Positions 1 through 7,313 of a DNA stretch of 26,569 bases are shown here, in pieces; the stretch's first letter is position 1, and every line of letters begins with the position of its first letter. A program made the position numbers and the translations under genes. Source of the DNA: CAWKDC01 sp964383495 (GTDB lineage Bacteria > Pseudomonadota > Gammaproteobacteria > JABCZS01); assembly GCA_964383495.1 (NCBI GenBank), contig CAYLHG010000019.1:1-26569 (forward strand), read 5' to 3'. A model generated the notes under the pieces. That model saw nothing but the letters and a program-made list of their open reading frames with translations, searched no databases and was not told the DNA's origin.

Positions 1-54
1 GGTCACTGCCAGGTATAATAAGGCGCTTTTTTATTTGTTAATTTACTCTCAATT

Positions 55-78
55 GCCCCTGCCGGGGCTTTTTATTTT
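55..78 (+). terminator. Rho-independent terminator of a gene left of the window
   Basis: A perfect 5-bp GCCCC/GGGGC stem (55-59 with 64-68) closes a TGCC loop and is followed at once by the T-rich run TTTTTATTTT. The stem is short but GC-only. The T-run lies only on the plus-strand side, so it should end a plus-strand transcript entering from the left edge. Confidence 0.6.
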
Positions 79-110
79 CTATGATTGATTTATCCCCTTC
101 CTCCGCCTTC

Positions 111-185
111 GTCATCCCGGAATTTTGCCGTCTGCTGTACCGGAATAAAAAGAAAGAGGTTTCACGGCAAAATATCCAGGATCCA
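111..185. repeat. REP-like palindromic intergenic element
   Basis: Two imperfect inverted arms of about 16 bp are visible: CCCGGAATTTTGCCGT at 116-131 and its near complement ACGGCAAAATATCCAGG at 164-180. They flank a core of about 32 bp. The ends read GTCATCCCGG and CCAGGATCCAG, the style of short dispersed palindromes common between proteobacterial genes. It encodes nothing obvious. No second full copy was found in this window, so repeat status is inferred from its form only. Confidence 0.45.
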
Positions 186-255
186 GCAAAGATCAAAAAA
201 ATAACCCCCTGTCAGAATCTCGGCTGAGTTTAAAGTATGGCTATGATTTATACAA

Positions 256-1230
256 CTAATAACTTTTACACAACTTTTCTAAATCGATCATATTATCGCA
301 GCAAGCCATTTTCTCTAGAAAAGCTTGTTTTTGCGGCATATCTCGCGCATAGTATTTTGCGAATCGTCTTGCCTGAATAATGGCAAATTTTTCTGTATTT
401 AATAATGTCATTAACCCTTTGACATGCTGTAAGAAAAGCTCGCTACGCTCCGGTAATGAGGGAGGTACAAAATCAATACCACCCCATTCCTGTCGTAATT
501 GTTGAATCAACCAAGGTTGCCCAACCATAGCGCGCCCAATCATCACGCCGGCACAACCCGTTAAAAACATATTTTGTAAGGAATTTAAACATGAAACATC
601 GCCGTTCCCTATTACTGGGATCGGCAACGCTTGAACAAAAAAAGCGATGTCCTGATAAGAGCATGATACATCGTACCCTGAAGTCCAATGACGTCCATGC
701 ACAGTGACAAAATCTGCGCCTGCATCTGCAATCGCATGCGCTACATCTTCATTAAAGCGATCATCACTATTTGCATCAACACGAATTTTGATAGAGACGG
801 GCCGATCCGTATTGTTTTTCATTGCACGAATGAGTGCATATATTTTTGATCCCTCAGACAGTAAAGCTGATCCTGCGCCACGACTTCTGATTTTTCTCAC
901 GGGGCATCCACTGTTCAAGTCGATGAAATCTGCACCATAATCTGTTGCAATTTTTGTTCCTAATGCTAATGCATGAGGGTCTGTCGCTGATAGTTGAAAA
1001 CAAACTAAGCCCTCATCAGGATCTTTTTCCACAAAGCGTCGCTGCGATTGCTTTGATTGATGAATTAACGTATTACAAGAAATCATTTCTGTGTAAGAAA
1101 TCGCAGGTTTCTCATACAAAGCAGCAAGCGCGCGAAAGGGTGCACAACTGACTCCAGCCAATGGCCCCTGAATGAGATTATGTGGCAAGATATGTTGCCC
1201 GATAATGAGTGGTTTTATCATGGTAAACAT
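256..1230 (-). CDS. tRNA-dihydrouridine synthase family protein (DusB-like)
   Basis: Flavoenzyme of the Dus family, which reduces specific uridines in the tRNA D-arm to dihydrouridine with FMN and NAD(P)H in the cytoplasm. The 324-aa protein shows the TIM-barrel start GPLAGVSCAPFRAL (about 22-35), the catalytic-cysteine segment NSGCPVRK (C109), the KIR lysine (about 148), VTVHGR (about 175-180), the phosphate-binding stretch VIGNGDV (206-212) and GVMIGRAMVGQPWLI (228-242). Length fits the family. LNSGCPVRKI replaces the usual DusB NMGCP, so assignment to DusA, B or C is not certain. ATG at 1230 has a GGTGA element very close; the in-frame ATG at 1221 has that element about 9 nt upstream and may be the true start. 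Confidence 0.9.
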   Translation of the reverse strand: MFTMIKPLIIGQHILPHNLIQGPLAGVSCAPFRALAALYEKPAISYTEMISCNTLIHQSKQSQRRFVEKDPDEGLVCFQLSATDPHALALGTKIATDYGADFIDLNSGCPVRKIRSRGAGSALLSEGSKIYALIRAMKNNTDRPVSIKIRVDANSDDRFNEDVAHAIADAGADFVTVHGRHWTSGYDVSCSYQDIAFFVQALPIPVIGNGDVSCLNSLQNMFLTGCAGVMIGRAMVGQPWLIQQLRQEWGGIDFVPPSLPERSELFLQHVKGLMTLLNTEKFAIIQARRFAKYYARDMPQKQAFLEKMACCDNMIDLEKLCKSY

Positions 1231-1300
1231 TCACCACTAGTGATAGAGCGGTTCCCGAATTTTAGCGCAACTGTAACGCCAATTTTACGCGACTGTTGAT

Positions 1301-2131
1301 CTACCTTAACATCCCTGCAAAAATTTGATGTGTACGTGTGGTGGGGTGCACTTCATCCCAGAATAAATAAGTATTAGGATCATCACAAATGGATTGATTT
1401 TTGACATCTAAACAAGCTTCTTGCACATTTATAAATCCATATTCGTGAGCATTTTTTATCATGGTTAACAACGCATCGTTGGTATTAACATAATAAAATC
1501 GATTTTTCTTTGCCATCTTTTTCAACTTCTTATTGAAATGATAAGAAATACGGTGCAATAGAGCACGATTTGACGGAGGAAGAGATTGTGCAGAAGGCGT
1601 TAATGATAAATCTGGCAGACCAAAAATTTGAATATCTTTTGCGCCCTGTTCCATCAATTTTGTTGCAGAGATTTGAATGTTGTTTACAATGGTAGAAAGT
1701 GGAGTGAAATCATCACAATTATCATCCAGGCAATCGTCAAATATTGCAAATATATCGTTACTACCTACGTAAAAAATAAATGTTGTGTGCGCCATATTTT
1801 CAGGGATGCGCGGCTGTGCTAAGTATTCCTCTACTTGTCCAAATACACCTGTATTTACCACTAGATCGCCTAGACGATCTTCCAAAATATTGTCCCAATC
1901 AGATTTGGCACCACCATATGCATAATTTTCACGGTTAGGATAAGCATATTCTGTCCATACGGGCCCATTAGAAAAACGCCCTTCGACGTAAGGAGCAGGT
2001 GGGTGCAGGCTATCAGTCAATTGATAAATTCTGCCTTCATCAGACAAACTGTCCCCAAAAATAACGGTAGAATGAGGAGTAGCAAAAGCGTTAACGCACA
2101 AGATAGAAAGAAAGGTGGCTAATAGTCGCAT
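1301..2131 (-). CDS. Secreted GDSL-family lipase/esterase (PlaA-like)
   Basis: SGNH/GDSL hydrolase, predicted to be exported by an N-terminal signal peptide (about residues 1-17, ending VNAFA). All catalytic blocks are present: block I FGDSLSDEG with nucleophile S28, block II NYAYGGAKSD with glycine G74, block III YVGSNDIF with N125, and block V FWDEVHP with D259 and H262. The layout matches the bacterial secreted phospholipase A/lysophospholipase group that includes Legionella PlaA and Vibrio thermolabile haemolysin, although 276 aa is on the short side. Cysteines C134, C139, C240 and C249 could form disulfides after export. A GAGGGT ribosome site precedes ATG 2131. Substrate (phospholipid or other ester) cannot be told from sequence. 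Confidence 0.88.
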   Translation of the reverse strand: MRLLATFLSILCVNAFATPHSTVIFGDSLSDEGRIYQLTDSLHPPAPYVEGRFSNGPVWTEYAYPNRENYAYGGAKSDWDNILEDRLGDLVVNTGVFGQVEEYLAQPRIPENMAHTTFIFYVGSNDIFAIFDDCLDDNCDDFTPLSTIVNNIQISATKLMEQGAKDIQIFGLPDLSLTPSAQSLPPSNRALLHRISYHFNKKLKKMAKKNRFYYVNTNDALLTMIKNAHEYGFINVQEACLDVKNQSICDDPNTYLFWDEVHPTTRTHQIFAGMLR

Positions 2132-2213
2132 TATGTACCCTCGTAAAAAGTATAAAGGTCTCTAGTATACCGAACAAGTTTAAAATAAGAAAGACAGGAA
2201 GAGCAGGAGATCC

Positions 2214-2233
2214 AAATGGGCTATGAGCCATTT
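2214..2233. repeat. Small hairpin upstream of the exported helical protein gene
   Basis: AAATGGGCTATGAGCCATTT folds into an 8-bp stem with one bulged G and an ATG loop. It lies about 55 nt before the start codon at 2287, in the gap between divergent genes. It could be an operator or an RNA leader element; the sequence does not tell which. Confidence 0.3.
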
Positions 2234-2286
2234 TAAATTTATAAGCTATATTTAATAGTGAGAGAACTAAGCTTTAAGAGGGTCTC

Positions 2287-3012
2287 ATGAAAATATTAAT
2301 TAACTCGTTGATTTTGTTATCCGCAGCTCTGTTTTTCTGCAATGCTGCTCATGCGGGAGCCACCGTATCAGATGAAATTATGCCTACATGTAAAACAAAA
2401 CAGGCGTATTACCAAAAGAAGGCAAATGTGCCTGGAACATCATTAGAGGCCGCGCAGAATAAAATTGCTCAAGATAAACAAACAGTTGACACTGCACAGC
2501 AAGTTTTCGACGAGAGTACAGCAGCCTTCAAGCAAGTACAGGACAATCTTTCATATACAAACACCTATCTGGACGCTTACAAAGCGTGGGCAGAACAATG
2601 GGGAAAGGATAGTGTCTCCGATGGCACCAAACAGGCTGCAGCAATGGTGGATGCTGCTTGGCAGACTCTCGTTCATAAGGAAATCGTTGCTTTCTACAGT
2701 TGCTACTACTCGGACTATGCTAATTGTGTGAGGGATGCCTCATCCAAGGTAGTTGCAGCCCATGATAACCTGATGGAACAATCCAAGAATCTTGAGCAGC
2801 ACGTGTATACGGATCAACAAAATTTGAAGAAAGAACAAGCCCTATTAGCACAAGATCAGAAGACGTTGCAATACGTTACCTATTACACCAATATTAGTAA
2901 CACGCTCAAACTGAACATTAGGAAAAACGAGGCACTAAGTTCCCTCAAAAAGGCCAAAACCATTGTAAAAGACTGTGAGAACGCCAAGAAATATGGGACA
3001 GGCGAGGACTAG
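2287..3012 (+). CDS. Exported helical protein of unknown function, four cysteines
   Basis: I do not recognise this 241-aa protein. Residues 1-23 form a clear Sec signal peptide (lysine, hydrophobic stretch, AHA cleavage site before G24). The mature part is charged and rich in Gln, Lys, Ala and Asp, with long heptad-like helical stretches at about 52-105 and 150-230. It has four cysteines (C35, C139, C147, C230), an even number compatible with two disulfides. No membrane helix, lipobox or catalytic motif is seen, so it is probably periplasmic or secreted. GAGGG sits about 6 nt before ATG 2287. It is not co-directional with its close neighbours and appears to be a single-gene unit. A hairpin lies upstream at 2214-2233. 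Confidence 0.75.
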   Translation: MKILINSLILLSAALFFCNAAHAGATVSDEIMPTCKTKQAYYQKKANVPGTSLEAAQNKIAQDKQTVDTAQQVFDESTAAFKQVQDNLSYTNTYLDAYKAWAEQWGKDSVSDGTKQAAAMVDAAWQTLVHKEIVAFYSCYYSDYANCVRDASSKVVAAHDNLMEQSKNLEQHVYTDQQNLKKEQALLAQDQKTLQYVTYYTNISNTLKLNIRKNEALSSLKKAKTIVKDCENAKKYGTGED

Positions 3013-3054
3013 TCACGATATTTAGTTTTTCCATTTTTCTTGAGTCGATAAGTA

Positions 3055-4227
3055 TCATTTGATCTTGATCCCATAACGGCCCACTACTGCATCATTTAAA
3101 TCAATACCCAAGCCTGGTGTATCAGCTACCTCAAAGCAGCCCTTCACAGGCTGCAAATCTTGGAGACACAATTCACGGTTCCAATCTTTTGTTGCATATG
3201 TATGATGTTCATGGATGAAAAAATTAGGGATGGCTGTTTCTAAATGCAAAGCTGCTGCGGTAGCAATGGGCCCTCCACAAACATGCGCTTGAATGGTGAT
3301 GCCGTACAAATCAGCATAATCGCACACTTTTTTCGTTTCTGTGAAACCACCACATAAACCAATGTCGGGTTGTAGTAACGCAATACTTTGTGATTCTACA
3401 TAAGGGCGGATTCCATTGCGTGTATACAAGCGTTCGCCTGCTGCAGTGGGGATGCGAATATTTTTTGCTACTTGCTGATGCAATGCTGGATTCAAATAAT
3501 TCACTGGTTCTTCTATTAGCATACAACGTAAATCATCTATGTGTTCAGCGAATTGAATAGCGGTTGTGGGGCTCAATAAACTGTGACACTCTATCATGAT
3601 GTCGATATCAGGGCCTACTGCATCACGGATTGCTTGTATGCGCGCGTGGTATAATTTCAAATCTTGTTGAGAAAATAATTTTGTGAGATCAAATTGAGTG
3701 ACACCTGATTTATCATAAAACATGGGATTAACTTTGACGCAATCATAACCTTGTTTCACTGCTTTTTCTGCTGCTTTTGCATAATCCTTAGGATCAATTA
3801 AGGGGTTGACTGTGTCATCCCAATCAAATTGTAATTGGCTGGCATAAGTGCGTAACTTGTGATTTGTCTTTCCGCCCAATAATTGATATAAAGGTAAGTT
3901 TAAGGCTTTTCCTTTAATATCCCACATCGCTGTATCGATAGCGCTCATCGCTGCATAAATTACCGGGCCGCCGCCCAATCCCCAAAAACTTTCGCGCAAC
4001 ATGCGTGACCACAATAATTCTGTCTGAAAAGGATCAAACCCTATTAACATCGCTTTCGCAATTTGTTGAATTAAATGCGCTGCAGCACTGTGTCCCCAAT
4101 CGTAAGCAAGCCCTGCTTCCCCCACGCCTGTTATTCCATCATCCGTGGTGAGGCGCACAAAAACAGGGTGCCATTTAGGGCGTTTAGGGCATTCAACATC
4201 AAAAATTTCAACTTGTTTAATTTTCAT
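3055..4227 (-). CDS. Enolase-superfamily sugar-acid dehydratase (mandelate racemase/DgoD-like)
   Basis: Mg2+-dependent enolase-superfamily enzyme, expected to dehydrate an aldonate to a 2-keto-3-deoxy acid in the cytoplasm. The N-terminal capping domain (about 1-125) has the family run YAAMSAIDTAMWDIKGKALN. The barrel shows candidate metal ligands E213 (in IECHS, with H215), E239 (LIEEPV) and E265 (AGERL), and the D288/H315 pair (LQPDIG and AHVCGGP), resembling galactonate and mannonate dehydratases. Length 390 aa is typical. Its ATG at 4227 overlaps the TGA of the upstream dehydrogenase gene (ATGA), indicating translational coupling. The cassette context suggests a sugar-acid role; the exact substrate (galactonate, fuconate, rhamnonate or other) cannot be assigned. 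Confidence 0.85.
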   Translation of the reverse strand: MKIKQVEIFDVECPKRPKWHPVFVRLTTDDGITGVGEAGLAYDWGHSAAAHLIQQIAKAMLIGFDPFQTELLWSRMLRESFWGLGGGPVIYAAMSAIDTAMWDIKGKALNLPLYQLLGGKTNHKLRTYASQLQFDWDDTVNPLIDPKDYAKAAEKAVKQGYDCVKVNPMFYDKSGVTQFDLTKLFSQQDLKLYHARIQAIRDAVGPDIDIMIECHSLLSPTTAIQFAEHIDDLRCMLIEEPVNYLNPALHQQVAKNIRIPTAAGERLYTRNGIRPYVESQSIALLQPDIGLCGGFTETKKVCDYADLYGITIQAHVCGGPIATAAALHLETAIPNFFIHEHHTYATKDWNRELCLQDLQPVKGCFEVADTPGLGIDLNDAVVGRYGIKIK

Positions 4228-4961
4228 TTTGCGGTGTATCCTCCATCAATTGGAAATAAACTGCCCGTGATAAAAGATGCTGAATCACTGGCTAAAAAAT
4301 AAATTAATTGAGCGACTTCTTCAGGTTGTCCAACACGTTGAAGAGGTTGCTGCGCTGCTTCTTCTTTTTCAATTTCAGATAAAGGTACGCCTGTTTTAAG
4401 ATGATATTGTTCTATTGCATTGCGATACAACGGCGTATCGATTGTGCCTGGGCACACTGCGTTCACACGAATATTAAATTCTGCGTAATCTAAGGCAGTG
4501 CTTTTTGCTAATTGAGCAATGGCAGCTTTGGTGGCTCCATAGACGGCAGAGTTTTTTTTGCCAACCAATGATTGATCAGATCCCATTAAAATAATGCATC
4601 CTTTATTTTGTTTTTTCATGATGGGCAAAATATTTTTAATCAAAAAAAATGTTCCCTTCAAATTCAAGTTGATGATGCGATCAAAATCTTCTTCAGAGGT
4701 GCCTTCAATCGTTGCTGAAAGATGTTGCCCCGCATTGCTGACCAATACATCCAATGTATGAGTTTTTTTCAGCAGTGCTTCTATTGCACTTTCAATTTTT
4801 TTGACTTGTGAAAGATCGCAGGGGATATATTCCATATTGTTAACTGTTTTTTGTGGTTGATTTTTATCCAAATTAAAAACACGATAGCCTTTTTCAGAAA
4901 ACAATTGTGCAGTAGCCAGCCCAATACCAGTACTTGCGCCAGTGATTAATACCTGTTTCAT
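4224..4961 (-). CDS. Short-chain dehydrogenase/reductase (sugar or keto-deoxy-acid dehydrogenase)
   Basis: Classical NAD(P)-dependent SDR of 245 aa, starting at ATG 4961, where GAGAGG lies about 7 nt upstream. The open frame runs further upstream to 5093, but that stretch crosses the divergent promoter and the start of the aldolase gene, so it is not used. Motifs in order: TGASTGIG cofactor loop (about 7-14), SNAGQ, the active-site serine region ILMGSDQS, YGATK (catalytic Tyr and Lys), CPGTIDTP, and the C-terminal ITGSLFPIDGGY. In non-phosphorylating sugar pathways an SDR either oxidises the sugar to its lactone or acts on the 2-keto-3-deoxy acid; either would fit here. It is first in the minus-strand operon, before the dehydratase. 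Confidence 0.85.
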   Translation of the reverse strand: MKQVLITGASTGIGLATAQLFSEKGYRVFNLDKNQPQKTVNNMEYIPCDLSQVKKIESAIEALLKKTHTLDVLVSNAGQHLSATIEGTSEEDFDRIINLNLKGTFFLIKNILPIMKKQNKGCIILMGSDQSLVGKKNSAVYGATKAAIAQLAKSTALDYAEFNIRVNAVCPGTIDTPLYRNAIEQYHLKTGVPLSEIEKEEAAQQPLQRVGQPEEVAQLIYFLASDSASFITGSLFPIDGGYTAK

Positions 4962-4964
4962 ATG

Positions 4965-4993
4965 TTGCCTCTCACAAATTTCTGGATTAGAAT
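4965..4993 (+). promoter_or_regulatory. Promoter of the aldolase-lactonase operon
   Basis: TTGCCT (4965-4970), a 17-bp spacer and TAGAAT (4988-4993) form a good sigma-70 promoter. The predicted start is near 5000, about 19 nt before the aldolase ATG, with TAAGGA as the ribosome site. It occupies the leader of the divergent dehydrogenase gene. Confidence 0.5.
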
Positions 4994-4997
4994 ACCA
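4989..4997 (-). promoter_or_regulatory. Extended -10 promoter of the dehydrogenase-dehydratase operon
   Basis: On the minus strand the sequence reads TGGTATTCT, an extended -10 (TGnTATTCT), about 22 nt upstream of a likely start at 4983. It overlaps the plus-strand -10, so the two operons have back-to-back interlocked promoters in a 57-bp gap. Confidence 0.4.
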
Positions 4998-5018
4998 TGA
5001 TTTACTAAGGAATTCTGT

Positions 5019-5792
5019 ATGATCAAACCTAACGATATCATTAAGTTTGCTGAGGAACTCTTTCAATCTACAGAGGCCTGTTTGCGCAAGCAATTATACT
5101 ATCTTTATCAAGTAGTTGATTATTTTGGTTGGTGTGATGTTATTTTCACCCATATCTCTGTCAGGCTGCCAGGGACTGATCAGTTTTTATTTAATCCTTT
5201 TGGGCTGTCTTTCAACGAGATTACGCCTGAAAGCATTGTCAAAGTTCATTTTAATGGTGATATCGAAAGCCCACACGGCTGGCCCATCAATAAAAATGGC
5301 TCTAAAGCGCATATTGCTATTTATAAAACACGTCCAGATGTTAATTGTATTATTCATACTCACAGCAAGGCGGGTGTGGCGGTTTCCAATTTGCAAACGC
5401 CATTGCTTGCTCTTGATCAAATTACCATGTTTTTGCATGAAAACGTGAGCTATCATGGCTTTGAACAATTATTTACTTTTGATGAAGAGCAAAAGCAAAT
5501 GGTTCAAGATTTAGGTCAGAATGATTTGATGGTACTGCACAATCATGGCTTAATTACTGTTGGGAACACTGTCCCCATGGCTTTTTGGAATTATTACTAT
5601 TTACAATTTGCCTGCGAAACTCAACTCATGGCGATGTCTTCAGGGCAACAATTGAAAGATCCACCTGAAGCCATTAAAAAAGCAACAGGTGAAAAGTATA
5701 AAGAATGGAAAAAATCCCATAGTATTTTGCCACCTGATGATGTTCTATTGCTTTTAGCCAGCATCCGTAAAATGGAAGCTGCACGAAAATGA
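5019..5792 (+). CDS. Class II aldolase/adducin family protein
   Basis: Protein with the FucA/AraD/adducin fold, a zinc-dependent family that cleaves or isomerises sugar phosphates and related acids. Zinc ligands are visible as H113 and H115 (IIHTHS) and H176 (LHNHGLITVG). The 257-aa length matches the family. At the place of FucA's catalytic acid (Glu73, four residues before the conserved His) my alignment has a glycine (G94, in NKNGSKAH), as in adducin-like members, so the chemistry may differ from classical aldol cleavage. ATG 5019 follows TAAGGA. The stop overlaps the next gene's ATG (ATGA at 5789-5792), so it is coupled to the lactonase-like gene. A keto-deoxy-acid aldolase role is an inference from neighbours. 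Confidence 0.82.
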   Translation: MIKPNDIIKFAEELFQSTEACLRKQLYYLYQVVDYFGWCDVIFTHISVRLPGTDQFLFNPFGLSFNEITPESIVKVHFNGDIESPHGWPINKNGSKAHIAIYKTRPDVNCIIHTHSKAGVAVSNLQTPLLALDQITMFLHENVSYHGFEQLFTFDEEQKQMVQDLGQNDLMVLHNHGLITVGNTVPMAFWNYYYLQFACETQLMAMSSGQQLKDPPEAIKKATGEKYKEWKKSHSILPPDDVLLLLASIRKMEAARK

Positions 5793-6607
5793 TTGATGCT
5801 CATATGCATTTTTGGGATGTTTCCCGATATGATTATCCATGGTTGCGCGGGACATCTTTTGAAAAAAAGTATTTGCTCGAAGATTATTTATCAGAATCTA
5901 AACGATATATTTTTAATAAAGCGGTTCATATCCAAGCGGGTATTACACGGCAAGATTCTGTTAAAGAAACAGCTTGGATATCACACATTAATTTTCCTTT
6001 AGCTATAGTAGGTTATGTTGATCTCTCACAAGATAATTGTGAATCTGTTATCGAACAACATTGTAACTATCCAAAATTTACAGGCATACGACAAATTTTA
6101 AATGAAGATACTGCTCAATATCTTCAAGACACTGTCTGGAAAAATAATCTTTCACTTTTAGCAAAATATCATTTGTCGTTTGATATGCAAATTCATTCTG
6201 AACAAGTGGATGATGCTTGCAATGTGATAGCTAAAAATAGCAACCCTTTTATTATCACGCATTGCGGTCATCCTAGAAAACTTGATGTAAGTTATTTTGA
6301 ATATTGGAAAAAGCAAATGCAAAAATTGGCTCAATTTGATCATGTATATATCAAATTATCTGGTTTTGGCATGTTTAATCCAAATTGGAGTAGTGAAAGC
6401 ATTAAACCTTTTGTTTTGTCTTTGCTTGAGATTTTTGGTATGAATCGCTGCATGTTTGCCAGTAATTTCCCTGTGGATAAATTATATCGATCGTTAGACG
6501 AAATTTATGACGATTTTTTCAAGCTCACCCATGCTTTTAGCCCACATGAAAAAAAACAATTATTTGGAGGGAACGCAGAAAGGCTGTATTTTTCTAGAGA
6601 CTTATGA
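5789..6607 (+). CDS. Amidohydrolase-family lactonase (L-fuconolactonase/PDC lactonase type)
   Basis: Amidohydrolase of the COG3618 type, which hydrolyses sugar lactones such as L-fucono- or L-rhamnono-lactone, or 2-pyrone-4,6-dicarboxylate. The 272-aa protein opens with IDAHMHFWD (H5, H7) and has GIRQIL (R101), FDMQIH (131-136), ITHCGHP (H158, H161), YIKLSG (187-192) and the near-C-terminal MFASNFPVDKL (222-232; N226 where other family members have Asp, D230 retained). It overlaps the aldolase-like gene by 4 nt and ends 2 nt before the convergent PEBP gene. The coding sequence is visibly AT-rich: segments 5881-5940 and 6121-6180 each contain 18 G+C in 60, lower than the gpmI region. Substrate is unproven. 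Confidence 0.82.
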   Translation: MIDAHMHFWDVSRYDYPWLRGTSFEKKYLLEDYLSESKRYIFNKAVHIQAGITRQDSVKETAWISHINFPLAIVGYVDLSQDNCESVIEQHCNYPKFTGIRQILNEDTAQYLQDTVWKNNLSLLAKYHLSFDMQIHSEQVDDACNVIAKNSNPFIITHCGHPRKLDVSYFEYWKKQMQKLAQFDHVYIKLSGFGMFNPNWSSESIKPFVLSLLEIFGMNRCMFASNFPVDKLYRSLDEIYDDFFKLTHAFSPHEKKQLFGGNAERLYFSRDL

Positions 6608-6609
6608 AG

Positions 6610-7101
6610 TTACGGATATATCCCAATCAACTGTGCTTTCTCTAATAAATACGGTTGTAATGCAATTAACACTTGCTCTCTGGAAGCATGCGGCTGTACA
6701 TTCAATGATGCATTGAGCGCATATAATGTAAAAATATAGTGGTGGCTGCCGGTGGGTGGGCAAGGCCCATCATATTGTAAATGAAGCCAGCTGTTCACAC
6801 CTGTTGTCCCAACACTGGTGCTATCCGATAACCCATCAGATGTGCTGGGGATATTATATAACACCCAGTGAGTCCAGGTGCTGTCGGGTGCATCAGGATC
6901 TTCCATGAGCATCACAAAACTTTGTGTGCCGCTCGGTACATCTTGCCAGTTTAAGCTGGGAATGTGGTTGCCCCCGTGGCAAGTGAATGCCTCAGGAATT
7001 TTTTCACCGTTTGCGAAATCGTTGCTTACTAGGGTTAAAGCATACCCCCCAGAAAGGCTAAACAAATAAAGAAGGATGGTACGAAAAAAGAGATGTCTCA
7101 T
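6610..7101 (-). CDS. Exported PEBP/YbhB-YbcL family protein
   Basis: Phosphatidylethanolamine-binding-protein family (Raf kinase inhibitor-like, as in E. coli YbhB and YbcL). A signal peptide spans about residues 1-21 (SLSGGYA before LTLVS), so the product is probably periplasmic. Family motifs present are IPEAFTCHGGN (35-45), EDPDAP (67-72), THWVLYNIP (77-85) and GPCPPTGSHHY (112-122). C41 and C114 could pair. Length 163 aa is normal. AAGGT precedes ATG 7101. The biochemical role of bacterial PEBPs is poorly defined; anion or phospholipid headgroup binding is the family expectation. It is convergent with the lactonase gene with a 2-nt gap and does not look like part of that operon. Confidence 0.85.
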   Translation of the reverse strand: MRHLFFRTILLYLFSLSGGYALTLVSNDFANGEKIPEAFTCHGGNHIPSLNWQDVPSGTQSFVMLMEDPDAPDSTWTHWVLYNIPSTSDGLSDSTSVGTTGVNSWLHLQYDGPCPPTGSHHYIFTLYALNASLNVQPHASREQVLIALQPYLLEKAQLIGIYP

Positions 7102-7139
7102 CTATAATACCTTTTTACTTTCAGTCATCGAATGTATGA

Positions 7140-7313
7140 CATTTATTATTATATAGTATTCCGCCTTGTGCTTTTAGGCCATTACTAGAATTTGGGCTAT
7201 TGCTCACGTGGGATGGATTGCATTTAGCAGCAGCACAGTTATCACCGCACCCCGTTAAAGTGATGACTGAAGCTGCTGCGGAACTTGGTTTGGATGTTAA
7301 GGCTTTTTTATAA
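7140..7313 (+). pseudogene. Possible decayed 3' end of an unidentified gene
   Basis: A frame open for 57 codons ends in TAA at 7311-7313 and has a protein-like C-terminal sequence (…GLHLAAAQLSP… and …AAAELGLDVKAFL). A stop at 7137-7139 bounds it upstream, and no start codon with a ribosome site is seen. Its last bases overlap the 3' end of convergent trxA. It looks like the tail of a gene whose front has been lost; I cannot name the family. It could also be non-coding by chance. Confidence 0.3.

Noticed and set aside
4962..5093. N-terminal extension of the short-chain dehydrogenase to 289 residues
   Set aside because: The extra 44 residues cross the divergent promoters and overlap the start of the aldolase-like gene. 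The Rossmann motif begins right after ATG 4961, which has a good ribosome site.
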